The notes under the pieces are model-generated. The model ran no database searches and was not told the origin of the DNA. It saw only the letters and a list, made by a program, of their open reading frames with translations. DNA of 64,000 nt from Thalassotalea sp. PS06 (GTDB lineage Bacteria; Pseudomonadota; Gammaproteobacteria; Enterobacterales; Alteromonadaceae): positions 3,224,001 to 3,288,000 of the forward strand of contig NZ_CP041638.1 of NCBI RefSeq assembly GCF_007197775.1. The letters run 5' to 3'. Below are positions 1 through 9,092 of the stretch, piece after piece; the stretch's first letter is position 1, and every line of letters begins with the position of its first letter. The position numbers were made by a program, and so were the translations under genes.

Positions 1-83
1 TGACTATATCCATAAAATCTATGTTATAAATGAACCTCGGCCCTAACTCTGAGTTGTGCACAAACTTAGTATGATTGGTATAA
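1..83 (+). repeat. Dispersed repeat element, copy A (cut by window edge)
   Basis: This stretch matches 58681-58763 nearly base for base in the same orientation, including the shared core 'gagttgtgcacaaac' and the right end 'tgattggtataa'. The copy at 58.7 kb extends about 30 bases further left, so this one is probably truncated by the window boundary. It lies just downstream of the minus-strand OsmC-YcaO gene. Its right end resembles the ends of the short palindromic elements at 24290 and 27181, so it looks like a small non-coding MITE-like family. Confidence 0.7.
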
Positions 84-111
84 TCTTGCGCATAGGGCCT
101 ATCGTTTGAAA

Positions 112-2295
112 TTAGGCTTTAGCGGCGGCAGCGCGAGCCTGATGCAATTTCTTATAGCTATCAATCAAACGCAGGTGCTTGTCTAAGCCTTCCAGCTTCA
201 TGCTGGTTGGTGTCAGGCCCGGGAAACGGATTTCTCCGTAAACGGTGCCAACAACAGTTTCCATGACTTCTTCACCAAACATACGGCTTAGATTATGAAT
301 GTAATCGTCCAGCTCTAAGTCTTCTTCCAGGGCAATTTCCAGTACCGCATGCACCGCCTGATAAAACAGGCCACGCTCTACCGTGTTGTCGTTGTATTGA
401 AGGAATTCTTCCACCAGTTCCTGAGCCGCTTCGGCCTCACCAATGGCAAGGTAAATCAGGATCTTAAGCTCAAGAATCGTCAATTGCCCCCAAACCGTAT
501 TCTCATCGAATTCAATACCAATCAAGGTAATGATATCAATGTAATTATCCTGCTGGCTCGCTTCTAAACGTTCAACCAGTGCGGTTAACTGCTCATCATC
601 AAGCTTATGAATATTCAGGATATCTTCACGATAATCCAACGCTTTGTTGGTGTTATCCCAGATCAAATCTTCTACCGGATAGATTTCAGAATAATCTGGA
701 ACCAGGATACGACAGGCAGAAGCGCCAAGTTGATCAAATTCTGCGACATAAACTTCCTTGCCCATATTCTCGAGAATACCAAACAGATAGGCGCTTTCTT
801 CTTCATTGCTACCGGTGAAGTCCCATTCAACGAACTCATAGTCGTGCTTAGCACTGAAAAAACGCCATGAGATAACGCCAGTTGAATCAATAAAGTGTTC
901 AACAAAGTTTTCTGGCTCACTCACCGCCATACTGTTAAACGTAGGTTTCGGTACATCGTTTAATCCTTCAAAACTGCGGCCCTGCAACAATTCGGTCAGG
1001 CTTCGCTCTAATGCCACTTCAAAGCTTGGATGGGCGCCAAAAGATGCAAATACACCACCAGTCTTCGGGTTCATCAGAGTGACACACATTACTGGGAACT
1101 GACCGCCTAAAGAGGCATCTTTAACGACAACAGGAAAACCCTGGGCTTCCAGACCTTCGATACCAGCAACAATGCCCGGGAATCTTGCTAACACTTCCTC
1201 TGGCACATCAGGAAGAACAATTTCCTGTTCGATGATCTGGCGTTTTACTGCCCGTTCAAAAATCTCCGACAAACACTGCACATGGGCTTCATGGGCATTA
1301 TTACCAGCACTCATACCATTACTTAAAAACAGGTTTTCAATAAGATTTGAAGGAAAATAAACGGTCTCGCCATCGGATTGGCGCACGTAAGGAATGGAAC
1401 AGATACCGCGCTCGGCATTGCCAGAGTTAGTATCAATTAGGTTGGAACCACCAAGCTCGCCTGTTGGGTCATAAATTTCCCGGGTGTATTCATCCAAAAT
1501 ACCTGGCGGCAGGGCATCATCGTCCTCAAGCTTAAACCATTTCTCATTGGGATAATGAACGAATTCAGCATTGGCAATTTCCTCACCAAAGAACTGATCG
1601 TTGTAGAAGAAATTACAATTTAAGCGCTCAATAAACTCTCCTAAGGCTGAGCACAAAGCACTTTCTTTAGTCGCTCCTTTACCATTGGTAAAACACATTG
1701 GCGATGCAGCATCGCGAATATGCAATGACCAAACATTCGGCACAATGTTGCGCCAAGAAGACACTTCAATCTTCATTCCCAAATCTGCCAGCATTTTGGT
1801 CATATTGGCGATGGTTTTCTCGAGCGGTAAATCCTTACCCAGAATATAGGTGCTGTCATCTTCCGGGAACTCGGTAAGCATGGCATTGGCGTCCTCATCC
1901 AGACTATCTACCATTTCCACTTTAAATTCAGGCTCAGTTTGAATGACTTTTTTAACCGTACAACGGTCAATCGAGCGTAAAATCCCTTGCCGATCTTTTT
2001 CTGAAATACTCTCCGGTAATTCCACCTGAATCTGGAAAATCTGGTTGTAACGATCTTCCGGGTCGACAATGTTGTTTTGCGATAACCGGATATTGTCCGT
2101 CGGGATATTGCGAGCATTACAATAAACACGGACAAAATAGCCCGCACAAAGTGCAGAAGATGCCAGGAAATAATCAAACGGGCTGGGCGCTGAACCATCC
2201 CCTTTGTAACGAATAGGTTGGTCGGTTACGACAGTGAAATCATCAAACTTGGCTTCCAGTCTGAGGTTTTCAAGAAAATTAACTTTGATTTCCAT
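112..2295 (-). CDS. OsmC domain / YcaO domain fusion protein
   Basis: The 727-residue protein joins an N-terminal OsmC-like domain (about 1-130) to a YcaO domain (about 150-580) and a helical, TPR-like tail. The OsmC part keeps two cysteines, C50 and C112, where OsmC/Ohr peroxidases carry their reactive pair. The YcaO part shows the ATP-binding signatures SALGEFIER (216-224) and GNNAHEAHVQCLSEIFER (331-348). YcaO enzymes activate amide backbones with ATP, and E. coli YcaO is linked to RimO-dependent S12 methylthiolation; E. coli YcaO lacks the OsmC part. The ATG is preceded by GGAG at good spacing, and a TATAAT-like box lies at 2353-2348 on the minus strand. The gene is monocistronic, so its substrate is not revealed by context. 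Fusions of this type are a known family of unknown function. Confidence 0.93.
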   Translation of the reverse strand: MEIKVNFLENLRLEAKFDDFTVVTDQPIRYKGDGSAPSPFDYFLASSALCAGYFVRVYCNARNIPTDNIRLSQNNIVDPEDRYNQIFQIQVELPESISEKDRQGILRSIDRCTVKKVIQTEPEFKVEMVDSLDEDANAMLTEFPEDDSTYILGKDLPLEKTIANMTKMLADLGMKIEVSSWRNIVPNVWSLHIRDAASPMCFTNGKGATKESALCSALGEFIERLNCNFFYNDQFFGEEIANAEFVHYPNEKWFKLEDDDALPPGILDEYTREIYDPTGELGGSNLIDTNSGNAERGICSIPYVRQSDGETVYFPSNLIENLFLSNGMSAGNNAHEAHVQCLSEIFERAVKRQIIEQEIVLPDVPEEVLARFPGIVAGIEGLEAQGFPVVVKDASLGGQFPVMCVTLMNPKTGGVFASFGAHPSFEVALERSLTELLQGRSFEGLNDVPKPTFNSMAVSEPENFVEHFIDSTGVISWRFFSAKHDYEFVEWDFTGSNEEESAYLFGILENMGKEVYVAEFDQLGASACRILVPDYSEIYPVEDLIWDNTNKALDYREDILNIHKLDDEQLTALVERLEASQQDNYIDIITLIGIEFDENTVWGQLTILELKILIYLAIGEAEAAQELVEEFLQYNDNTVERGLFYQAVHAVLEIALEEDLELDDYIHNLSRMFGEEVMETVVGTVYGEIRFPGLTPTSMKLEGLDKHLRLIDSYKKLHQARAAAAKA

Positions 2296-2784
2296 TAACG
2301 GGTCTCCGCAATCATGCGTTTTTTGGGAGGGATTCGGTTTGCTAGCAATTATAATGAATTGTCACTGTATACACAGTAGCGAATCGCAATAATATATCGC
2401 CATCACGCATATTTATGTCGGCTTCGCGCGTTGGTGGCTAAATTTAAGCGTTAGCATCCGATCATTCATCTTTACTCATACCACCTGCGTTCCGTTTTAA
2501 CCGTTGAACGTTGCGGTTGTCTATCAAGGTTAGGAAACCTTACCAGTGTAAGCAACAACACCTTGACCGAAGCCAACACTCGAATTGCACAAAGATCGAA
2601 CGCACCAAAAAAGTGCAGGCGCACAAATATCGTTCAAAAAATGCCAACTTACACTCTAACCATTGCCCGAATATGGCTCATTGCGCGCGATAGCATCTTG
2701 GTACGCTTGTTGCTCCCAGTAATATACCCCACGAGATTCATCTCGATGAATCCCTTGCAACATCGATAATAAAAGGCTGGCATT
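2296..2784. other. Intergenic region between divergent ycaO-type gene and glucosylglycerate operon
   Basis: No convincing gene is seen in these 489 bases. Short open frames occur on both strands but lack ribosome-binding sites and protein-like composition. The left side carries the promoter of the OsmC-YcaO gene: TATAAT on the minus strand at 2353-2348, just downstream of an ACTGT-N4-ACAGT inverted repeat near 2364-2377. The right side carries an 18-bp palindrome at 2735-2752, listed separately. Confidence 0.5.
2735..2752. promoter_or_regulatory. 18-bp perfect palindrome upstream of glucosylglycerate operon
   Basis: GATTCATCTCGATGAATC is a perfect inverted repeat that ends 32 bases before the TTG start of the phosphatase gene. 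A second palindrome, CGAGATTCATCTCG, is nested over its left side. The size and position suit a dimeric repressor or activator site controlling the three-gene operon. No regulator gene is adjacent, so the protein is unknown. Confidence 0.45.
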
Positions 2785-3615
2785 TTGGAAAACCAATACA
2801 TAATTTCTACCGATCTCGACGGCACCCTTCTTGACCATCACACCTATCGTTTTAACAAAGCCATGCCGGCACTTGAATATTGTGACAACGCTCAGGTTCC
2901 GATCATCTTCAATACCAGTAAAACCTTTATCGAAACCGAACGCCTATGCAAAACCCTGAATAACAACCACCCTTTCATTATTGAAAATGGATCGGCTTTG
3001 TATATTCCCAAAGACTATTTTGCCAAAGAAGCGGAATGCAAGGTTCTTCGCTTTGATGCTGGTGCCTACTGGTTATACAAATTCGGATTAAACCGTTCAG
3101 AAATTCTCTCCCGTTTAACCACCTTTAACGCCCAGCATTCATTCAAATATCGTGGTTTTAACGCCATGTCGGCACGCGAATTATGTCAGGTAACTGGCCT
3201 CAACCTGGACCAGGCAGCAAGTGCACAGGAGAGACAATTTTCCGAGCCATTATATTGGCAAGACAAGGAAGACAACCTCAAAAGCTTTGTAAAACATCTG
3301 CAGCTTTATGGCCTAAACGTCATTAAAGGCGGCCGGTTCGTGCATGTGCTTGGCCAGAGTAATAAGGCTAAGCCGTTAACATTTCTTAAAGAAATGTATG
3401 AGCTAAACAGCGATAACCAGCAAACCTTGATCGCCCTTGGCGACAGTGACAATGACCGCGATATGCTCAGCTGCGCTGATATTGCCGTCGTCATTGCCTC
3501 TCCGGTACATGAAAATCCAGTAATAGAAAAACATCCGCACCTGATCCGCTCACGCTATCAGGGTCCAGATGGTTGGAACGATTCCATCCTTACCCTGCTT
3601 CAGGAAAACGCGTAA
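2785..3615 (+). CDS. gpgP: Glucosyl-/mannosyl-3-phosphoglycerate phosphatase (HAD family)
   Basis: This 276-residue enzyme removes the phosphate from glucosyl-3-phosphoglycerate (or the mannosyl analogue), giving the compatible solute glucosylglycerate. It is a HAD-superfamily hydrolase of the MPGP/YedP group: motif I DLDGTLLD has the nucleophile D10 and D12, the second motif is NTSKT (43-47), the cap contributes KGGRFVHVLG (181-190), and motif IV is GDSDND (219-224). The start is a TTG with AAAAGG eight bases upstream, and no better ATG exists. The next gene is GpgS, 28 bases on, so the product is more likely glucosyl- than mannosylglycerate. Substrate assignment is inferred from that neighbour; sequence alone does not separate the two. 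Confidence 0.88.
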   Translation: MENQYIISTDLDGTLLDHHTYRFNKAMPALEYCDNAQVPIIFNTSKTFIETERLCKTLNNNHPFIIENGSALYIPKDYFAKEAECKVLRFDAGAYWLYKFGLNRSEILSRLTTFNAQHSFKYRGFNAMSARELCQVTGLNLDQAASAQERQFSEPLYWQDKEDNLKSFVKHLQLYGLNVIKGGRFVHVLGQSNKAKPLTFLKEMYELNSDNQQTLIALGDSDNDRDMLSCADIAVVIASPVHENPVIEKHPHLIRSRYQGPDGWNDSILTLLQENA

Positions 3616-3643
3616 CTAGCTAACGAGACTAAGGAGATCTTTT

Positions 3644-4888
3644 ATGGGTGACTTTTATCAAAACGGTATTATTACTACCTTGCATAACCTGTCCCGCCGT
3701 CCAGTTGAAGATATGGAAGAAGAGCTAAAAGAGTTCAGTCAGGTACGGCCTATGGGTTTAGTTTTACCCTCTCTGTATTCAGAGCTGGAAACCAAAGCCT
3801 TACCGAATATTATCAATGAACTCACCAAGGTTCCCTATCTCTCGCAGATTGTTATCGGCCTGGATAGGGCCGATGAAGACCAATACCGACACGCGCTCGA
3901 GTTTTTCTCAAAACTACCGCAACCACATCAGGTGTTATGGAATGATGGTCCTCGCTTAAAAGCTCTCGATAAAGAGTTGCAGGAGTTGGGTCTGGCGCCA
4001 GAGCATATGGGTAAAGGCCGTAATGTCTGGTATTGCTTTGGCTATGTCCTTGCCTGTAATCAGGTGGAATCTGTTGCTTTACATGATTGCGATATTCTGA
4101 CCTATGATCGCAACTTACTCGCCCGCTTAATTTATCCGGTCGCCAACCCGAAATTTAACTATGAATTCTGTAAGGGCTTTTACTCACGCATTGCTAACGG
4201 CACCTTGAATGGCCGCGTTAGTCGCTTGCTTGTAACTCCACTGATTCGGGCATTGAAAAAACTGGTGGATGATACCGAATATCTCGATTACCTCGATAGC
4301 TATCGCTACGCTTTGGCGGGCGAATTTTCTTTTCGAATCGATGTACTTAACGACTTACGAATCCCCAGCGACTGGGGTTTAGAAATTGGCGTACTGGCGG
4401 AAATGAAACGCAACTATGCCACCAACCGTTTGTGTCAAGTGGATATTGCCGATGTTTATGATCACAAACATCAGGACCTGTCACAACATGACGATTGCGG
4501 TGGCCTGTCGAAAATGTCTATCGATATTGCCAAAGCATTGTTCCGTAAACTGGCGATTCAAGGCACAGTATTTAACAATGGTACCTTCAGGACCCTGAAA
4601 GCAACCTACTACAGAATCGCTCTCGATTTCATTGAAACCTACCGAAACGATGCGATGATCAATGGCCTTGAGCTCGATGTTCACAAAGAAGAACAAGCCG
4701 TTGAGCTGTTCGCTGAAAACATTATCAAAGCCGGTAATAAGTTTTTAGAAGATCCGATGGAAACACCATTTATTCCAAGCTGGAACCGGGTGATTAATGC
4801 CAAGCCGGATATTTTCGAGCGCTTAAAAGCCGCGGTTGAAGCTGACAACCAGGAATTTTCTGCGCATTTACAGAAAAAGTCCGCCTGA
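3644..4888 (+). CDS. gpgS: Glucosyl-3-phosphoglycerate synthase GpgS
   Basis: This 414-residue GT-A glycosyltransferase (GT81 type) transfers glucose from a nucleotide-glucose donor to 3-phosphoglycerate, the first committed step of glucosylglycerate synthesis. Visible features are the MGKGRNVW stretch (122-129), the metal-binding DCD at 148-150 within a buried beta segment, WGLEIGVL (244-251) and YDHKHQ (272-277), whose histidines fit the metal-site histidine of the family. A strong AAGGAGAT ribosome-binding site precedes the ATG. It sits between the phosphatase and the phosphorylase, so synthesis and recycling are co-transcribed. The donor nucleotide cannot be read from the sequence. Confidence 0.92.
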   Translation: MGDFYQNGIITTLHNLSRRPVEDMEEELKEFSQVRPMGLVLPSLYSELETKALPNIINELTKVPYLSQIVIGLDRADEDQYRHALEFFSKLPQPHQVLWNDGPRLKALDKELQELGLAPEHMGKGRNVWYCFGYVLACNQVESVALHDCDILTYDRNLLARLIYPVANPKFNYEFCKGFYSRIANGTLNGRVSRLLVTPLIRALKKLVDDTEYLDYLDSYRYALAGEFSFRIDVLNDLRIPSDWGLEIGVLAEMKRNYATNRLCQVDIADVYDHKHQDLSQHDDCGGLSKMSIDIAKALFRKLAIQGTVFNNGTFRTLKATYYRIALDFIETYRNDAMINGLELDVHKEEQAVELFAENIIKAGNKFLEDPMETPFIPSWNRVINAKPDIFERLKAAVEADNQEFSAHLQKKSA

Positions 4889-4929
4889 TTTAATAACAAC
4901 GAGTAAGCAGCAGACCTAAAGAGTGCCCT

Positions 4930-6663
4930 ATGACCACAGAACTGATGCAACGAGTTGAAGCCCATCTGAATGTGATTTATCCAGCGGAAAATTGCCAGCA
5001 GCTGGCTCAACAATTAATCAACACCATGGATATTCCCGAAGATGCGCAGCCGCCGGCACCTTTTACCAACCTGTGGGACGAAAGTGATATTTACCTCATC
5101 ACCTATGGCGACAGCCTGCTTGATGAATCAAAATCACCGCCACAAAAACCGATTAAAAATCTTCATCATTTTGTCAATAACTACCTAAACGATGTGGTGA
5201 GTGCGGTGCACATTTTGCCTTTCTATCCCTACAGTTCAGACGATGGCTTTGCGGTAATAGACTACTATCAGGTAAATGAATCTTTGGGAGACTGGCCGGA
5301 TATTCAGGCACTCAGTAAAGACGTAAAAGTGATGGCCGATGTGGTTATCAATCATTGTTCGGCACGAAGCGGTTGGTTTGAAAACTTCAAACAAGGTAAA
5401 CATCCGGGTAAGGATTACTTTTTCGAAGCCCCGCCTACGGAAGATACATCCATGGTGGTTCGCCCGCGTACTCATGATTTATTAAAAGAGGTCGTTACCG
5501 CCGATGGTACCAAGCATGTCTGGTGCACGTTTAGTCACGATCAGGTAGATTTTGATTTTCGTAACCCGGTCGTACTCAATGAATTTGTCAGCGTTCTTAA
5601 CTATTACCTGGAACAAGGCGTGTCCATCTTTCGTTTTGATGCCGTGGCATTTTTATGGAAAGAAGCTGGCACCACCTGTCTGAACCTCCCGCAAACCCAT
5701 GAAATTGTTCGATTATTGCGTCTGTTGGTTGAGCATAAAAACCCAGAAGCGGTAATTATTACCGAAACCAATATACCTAATCGTCAGAATCTTATGTATT
5801 TCGGTAATGCCAATGAAGCCCATGCCATTTATAACTTCTCATTACCGCCTTTATTAATTAATACACTGGTTACCGGCGATTGTACCCATTTAAAAACCTG
5901 GTTGATGTCATTACCGCCAGCACAAAATGGTACCGCTTATTTTAACTTTATTGCCTCCCATGACGGGGTTGGCTTAAGACCGGTTGAAGGCCTGCTAAGT
6001 GAAGAAGAAACCGACCTGCTTATCAATACCATGGTCAGTTTCGGCGGTCGGGTTTCCTGGCGGGCGTTAAAAGGTGGACGTAACCAACCCTATGAAATGA
6101 ATATCAGCCTATACGATGCCTTATCTGGTACCGTTGATGGCCTTGATGGTCTGCAAAAGCAACGCTTTATTTGCGCTCATACCATAATGCTTGGTATTGA
6201 AGGGATACCGGCGATTTATATCCATAGTTTCATGGGTACTCAAAATGATATAGAGCGGGTAAACCTGAGCAATCAGAATCGTTGTATCAATCGTCATAAA
6301 TGGGATTACCCAACCTTGCAGGGACATTTAAGTAATTCTTTTAGTCATCACTCACAGGTGTTTGATGAAATGACGGCGCTGATCAAACTGCGCAAACAAC
6401 AAAAAGCATTTCACCCTAACGCCACCCAATTTACCCTACATTTAGGGGTGCAATTGTTTGGTTTCTGGCGACAAAGTCTGGACAGACGCCAGAGTGTTTT
6501 TTGCATCTCGAACGTTACTTGTGAACCGCAGGAATTGTCTTTGGCAGATTTGAATTTGATTGACCTTGATGAATGGGGCGATTTGATCACTGGTACTCAA
6601 TACACAAACGTTCGCGAATGTATCACTTTGGCGCCTTATCAGACGGTTTGGATCTCAAATTAA
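4930..6663 (+). CDS. GH13 sucrose-phosphorylase-like enzyme, probably glucosylglycerate phosphorylase
   Basis: The 577-residue protein belongs to the GH13_18 phosphorylases, the group of sucrose phosphorylase and E. coli YcjM. The catalytic set is complete: nucleophile D237 in FRFD, acid/base E279 in ITET, and the transition-state Asp D345 in SHD. It is longer than sucrose phosphorylases (about 490-500 residues) and matches glucosylglycerate phosphorylases in size. Being the third gene of an operon with gpgS and the phosphatase, it most likely splits glucosylglycerate with phosphate into glucose-1-phosphate and glycerate. That lets the cell recover the osmolyte as central metabolites. Sucrose phosphorylase activity is the alternative, but no sucrose gene is nearby. 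Confidence 0.87.
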   Translation: MTTELMQRVEAHLNVIYPAENCQQLAQQLINTMDIPEDAQPPAPFTNLWDESDIYLITYGDSLLDESKSPPQKPIKNLHHFVNNYLNDVVSAVHILPFYPYSSDDGFAVIDYYQVNESLGDWPDIQALSKDVKVMADVVINHCSARSGWFENFKQGKHPGKDYFFEAPPTEDTSMVVRPRTHDLLKEVVTADGTKHVWCTFSHDQVDFDFRNPVVLNEFVSVLNYYLEQGVSIFRFDAVAFLWKEAGTTCLNLPQTHEIVRLLRLLVEHKNPEAVIITETNIPNRQNLMYFGNANEAHAIYNFSLPPLLINTLVTGDCTHLKTWLMSLPPAQNGTAYFNFIASHDGVGLRPVEGLLSEEETDLLINTMVSFGGRVSWRALKGGRNQPYEMNISLYDALSGTVDGLDGLQKQRFICAHTIMLGIEGIPAIYIHSFMGTQNDIERVNLSNQNRCINRHKWDYPTLQGHLSNSFSHHSQVFDEMTALIKLRKQQKAFHPNATQFTLHLGVQLFGFWRQSLDRRQSVFCISNVTCEPQELSLADLNLIDLDEWGDLITGTQYTNVRECITLAPYQTVWISN

Positions 6664-6745
6664 CCTTTAATACGAGCTATTTCAAAATCAAGGGGATTAT
6701 CAGAGTCGTTGAAAATCAATTTCTCTGCCCCTGCTTCCAATATTC

Positions 6746-7507
6746 TTAGTTTTGCTGCGCCGCCAGCATCTTCTTTATTTTATTTACGTAGGGTCGAAAC
6801 CAAAACTCGACAAATAACAAAGCATAAATAAGCGGCTTGATAACAAGCGCAGCTCCATATGACAGAGATGAGAACACATCCGGCTGATGCACCGACAGCG
6901 TAATTGCCGCGACAAATGATACCATAGCGCCGACACCATAGGCGGTGCGAATAACATATCTCCCTTGCCTTATCATGATATCAAGGTCTTCAACATAACT
7001 GGGGTAACGCACAATCCAGGAAGTTTTATCGAATAGTTTATGAGTAGCCTTAAAACCATAGTTCATCAGGGTTAAGGTAATGGTTAAGACGATTACCAAG
7101 GCAAAACTTGCCAGCTCCCACTTGCCATTGGTGCCGGTCAGCAAAATTATTGCAGGAATACATAACCCCAGCACTAGCAAACCTAATGCACCCGCCCAGT
7201 CGTAGCGATAAGTAATAGCCGTATTGGACTCAGGCGAGTTTGATGCTTTGGCACATTGAATGGAATCGGATGGCGCCAACGAATTTGAATCATTGCATTC
7301 TAGATCATTGGCATCTAATTGTTCGGCGTATAATTCTTTAGCATCTAGGTCAAAAGCATTGGCTAATGCAAGTTTGGTAGAAGGGGAAAAGCGCCCTTGT
7401 TTTTCGACTCGTTGAATGGTGCGCTCACTTAATCCGGAAATCTCCGCCAGCTTTTCCTGCGACCATCCACGCTGATTTCGAAGCTCGCTGATTTTATTGT
7501 TATGCAT
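6746..7507 (-). CDS. XRE-type HTH protein with C-terminal membrane domain
   Basis: The 253-residue protein has a clear Cro/CI-type helix-turn-helix at its N-terminus (RNQRGWSQEKLAEISGLSER, recognition helix SERTIQRVEKQ). A variable acidic linker follows, then four hydrophobic segments in the C-terminal half. An upstream in-frame TTG at 7591 would add 28 residues, but the ATG at 7507 starts exactly where this HTH family normally begins, so it is preferred. Such membrane-linked HTH proteins are widespread and their signals are unknown. It is not obviously in an operon with its neighbours. Confidence 0.82.
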   Translation of the reverse strand: MHNNKISELRNQRGWSQEKLAEISGLSERTIQRVEKQGRFSPSTKLALANAFDLDAKELYAEQLDANDLECNDSNSLAPSDSIQCAKASNSPESNTAITYRYDWAGALGLLVLGLCIPAIILLTGTNGKWELASFALVIVLTITLTLMNYGFKATHKLFDKTSWIVRYPSYVEDLDIMIRQGRYVIRTAYGVGAMVSFVAAITLSVHQPDVFSSLSYGAALVIKPLIYALLFVEFWFRPYVNKIKKMLAAQQN

Positions 7508-7631
7508 TGGCGTTCCAACTTGCCTTTGAATTTTGGATTGAGATGAATATACCGCCTGAGTTATGACAAAACCACGATATTTTTCCGACAATCCACCGTC
7601 ATTAAGACGCCAACGCGTATAAACGCTCTGA

Positions 7632-7895
7632 TTAACTAAAGTTTTTCTTATCGAGCTTTTCTACTTTTTGCAAAAATGCATCCAGCTCAATCGCGCGTTT
7701 GCAGTCCAGTTGATGCTTATTGTGAAAAAAAATACTTAGCGTCACTGCGTGATCGGCCAGGGTTAAGGTGTAACCATCATAATCACTCTGTGCTGTTAAA
7801 TCGCCTAGTTTGTAGGCACCATCTAGTCGCTGCCCATGGCTCATAATCTTATTACAGACCCTTAGGGCTTGTTTGACATCAATCGCTTCTTGCAT
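7632..7895 (-). CDS. DUF3081 family small protein
   Basis: This 87-residue cytoplasmic protein matches what I recall of the DUF3081 family of gammaproteobacteria. Marks of the family are the centre YDGYTLTLADHAVTLSIFFHNKH and an acidic-basic C-terminus with a hydrophobic heptad pattern (LDAFLQKVEKL). No catalytic motif or membrane segment is seen. The ATG at 7895 is preceded by GGAGATTACC at suitable spacing. It lies 125 bases upstream of the HTH gene on the same strand. Its function is unknown. Confidence 0.8.
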   Translation of the reverse strand: MQEAIDVKQALRVCNKIMSHGQRLDGAYKLGDLTAQSDYDGYTLTLADHAVTLSIFFHNKHQLDCKRAIELDAFLQKVEKLDKKNFS

Positions 7896-8042
7896 GGTAA
7901 TCTCCGCAATGTTTCTCTCAGCATATAAACAAATCTACGAGTCTGGCAAGATAAAGGATTGATCTAAGCCATGGGCTTAATTATAACTAAACCCAATATC
8001 CTTTATATTTTGACTACATTGAGACGCTGTATTGAGATAAAA

Positions 8043-8435
8043 ATGAGCCAACACATAAGAAGCTTTTCTTATCTGGTTAACGATTACGATGAAACCATTG
8101 CGTTTTTCACCGAAAAGCTGGGGTTTAATCTGTTAAGCGATTTTGACCTTGGTGAAGGTAAGCGTTGGGTGCAACTGCAGCCGAAAGGCGCAAAAGAATT
8201 TGCCTTAGCCCTTGCGCTGGCTGAAACACCAATACAACGCCAGGCGATTGGTAAACAAGCCGGAGATGCGGTGCTGATGATTTTACAGACCGACGATTTT
8301 CAACGAGATTATAAAACCATGCTCGAATCTGGAGTGGTTTTTAAGGAAACGCCCCGCCACGAGGCTTATGGGACGGTAGCGATATTCGAAGATTTGTACG
8401 GCAACCTTTGGGATTTACTCGAGCCCAGCTTATAG
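8043..8435 (+). CDS. VOC-superfamily (glyoxalase/bleomycin-resistance-like) protein
   Basis: The 130-residue protein has the paired beta-alpha-beta-beta-beta units of the vicinal-oxygen-chelate fold: SYLVNDYDETIAFFTEKLGFNLL at the N-terminus and VAIFEDLYGNLWDLLEP at the end. The GNLWDL ending carries no metal-binding Glu at the usual last-strand place except in DLLEP. An upstream ATG at 7971 would add 24 residues that look like translated leader; the ATG at 8043 has GAGATAAAA before it and fits the family start. The substrate is not predictable; these small members include dioxygenases, isomerases and drug-binding proteins. Confidence 0.85.
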   Translation: MSQHIRSFSYLVNDYDETIAFFTEKLGFNLLSDFDLGEGKRWVQLQPKGAKEFALALALAETPIQRQAIGKQAGDAVLMILQTDDFQRDYKTMLESGVVFKETPRHEAYGTVAIFEDLYGNLWDLLEPSL

Positions 8436-8540
8436 GTAACTCACAGGTAAATTGTCGCTTTAGCCCAGTTGCAAATTTAAACGTCATCCCGGGCTAAGAT
8501 CGGCAATTTTAAGACAATCCGGTTCTGCACTTAAATATCG

Positions 8541-9020
8541 CGTCATTGCGGACCAGGATCCGCAATCTCAATATAATCTGGATTCGAACTTAGAAGCCGA
8601 TAGATACCGGCTTCGGCAATCGCTCCCTGCATTGCTCTACCTCCTACATCCGTGCAGTCGTTCGCCGGTATGACGTGGCATTTTGCCGGTATGACGTAAT
8701 AAAATGAAGCGTCATTGCGGACCAGGATCCGCAATCTCAATATAATCTGGATTCGAACTTAGAAACCGATAGATACCGGCTTCGGCAATCGCTCCCTGCA
8801 TTGCTCTACCTCCTACATCCGTGCAGTCGTTCGCCGGTATGACGTGGCATTTTGCCGGTATGACGTAATAAAATGAAGCGTCATTGCGGACCAGGATCCG
8901 CAATCTCAATATAATCTGGATTCGAACTTAGAAGCCGATAGATACCGGCTTCGGCAATCGCTCCCTGCATTGCTCTACCTCCTACATCCGTGCAGTCGTT
9001 CGCCGGTATGACGTGGCATA
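8541..9020. repeat. Three tandem copies of a 169-bp REP-like repeat
   Basis: Copies begin at 8541/8542, 8711 and 8880, exactly 169 bases apart; the third stops matching near 9020. Copies 1 and 2 differ at one position seen (gaagccg versus gaaaccg). Each starts with a hairpin, stem ATTGCGGA/TCCGCAAT around the loop ccagga, and contains CGCCGGTATGACG, whose reverse complement resembles the CGTCAT left end. Two near-identical open frames on the minus strand are by-products of the repetition, not genes. The array separates the VOC gene and hutI, which converge. Confidence 0.9.
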
Positions 9021-9028
9021 TAACTAAT

Positions 9029-9060
9029 CGTCATCCCGGGCCACGACCCGGGATCTCAAG
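9029..9060. repeat. REP-like palindrome downstream of hutI
   Basis: CGTC is followed by an 8-bp stem ATCCCGGG/CCCGGGAT around the 6-nt loop ccacga, then CTCAAG. It has the same 8-6-8 geometry and similar flanks as the hairpin of the 169-bp repeats, but different stem bases that still pair. It may also end hutI transcription, which arrives from the right. A decayed relative, CGTCATCCCGGGC, sits near 8483. Confidence 0.7.
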
Positions 9061-9092
9061 ATAGCTTTTTACAGCTCAAGCTAGTAAGCCAA

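Noticed and set aside
112..2295. Thiazole/oxazole peptide (RiPP) cluster at the YcaO gene
   Set aside because: No cyclodehydratase partner, flavin dehydrogenase or precursor peptide gene is seen nearby.
2656..2841. 61-codon minus-strand frame over the palindrome and gpgP start
   Set aside because: It overlaps the start of a convincing gene, has no ribosome-binding site, and its peptide matches nothing I know.
8543..8909. Two near-identical 65-codon open frames on the minus strand
   Set aside because: They are exactly 169 bases apart and lie inside the tandem repeat; the stop-free frame comes from the repeat sequence and there is no ribosome-binding site.
8541..9020. CRISPR array
   Set aside because: The units are adjacent 169-base tandem copies with no unique spacers and no cas genes.
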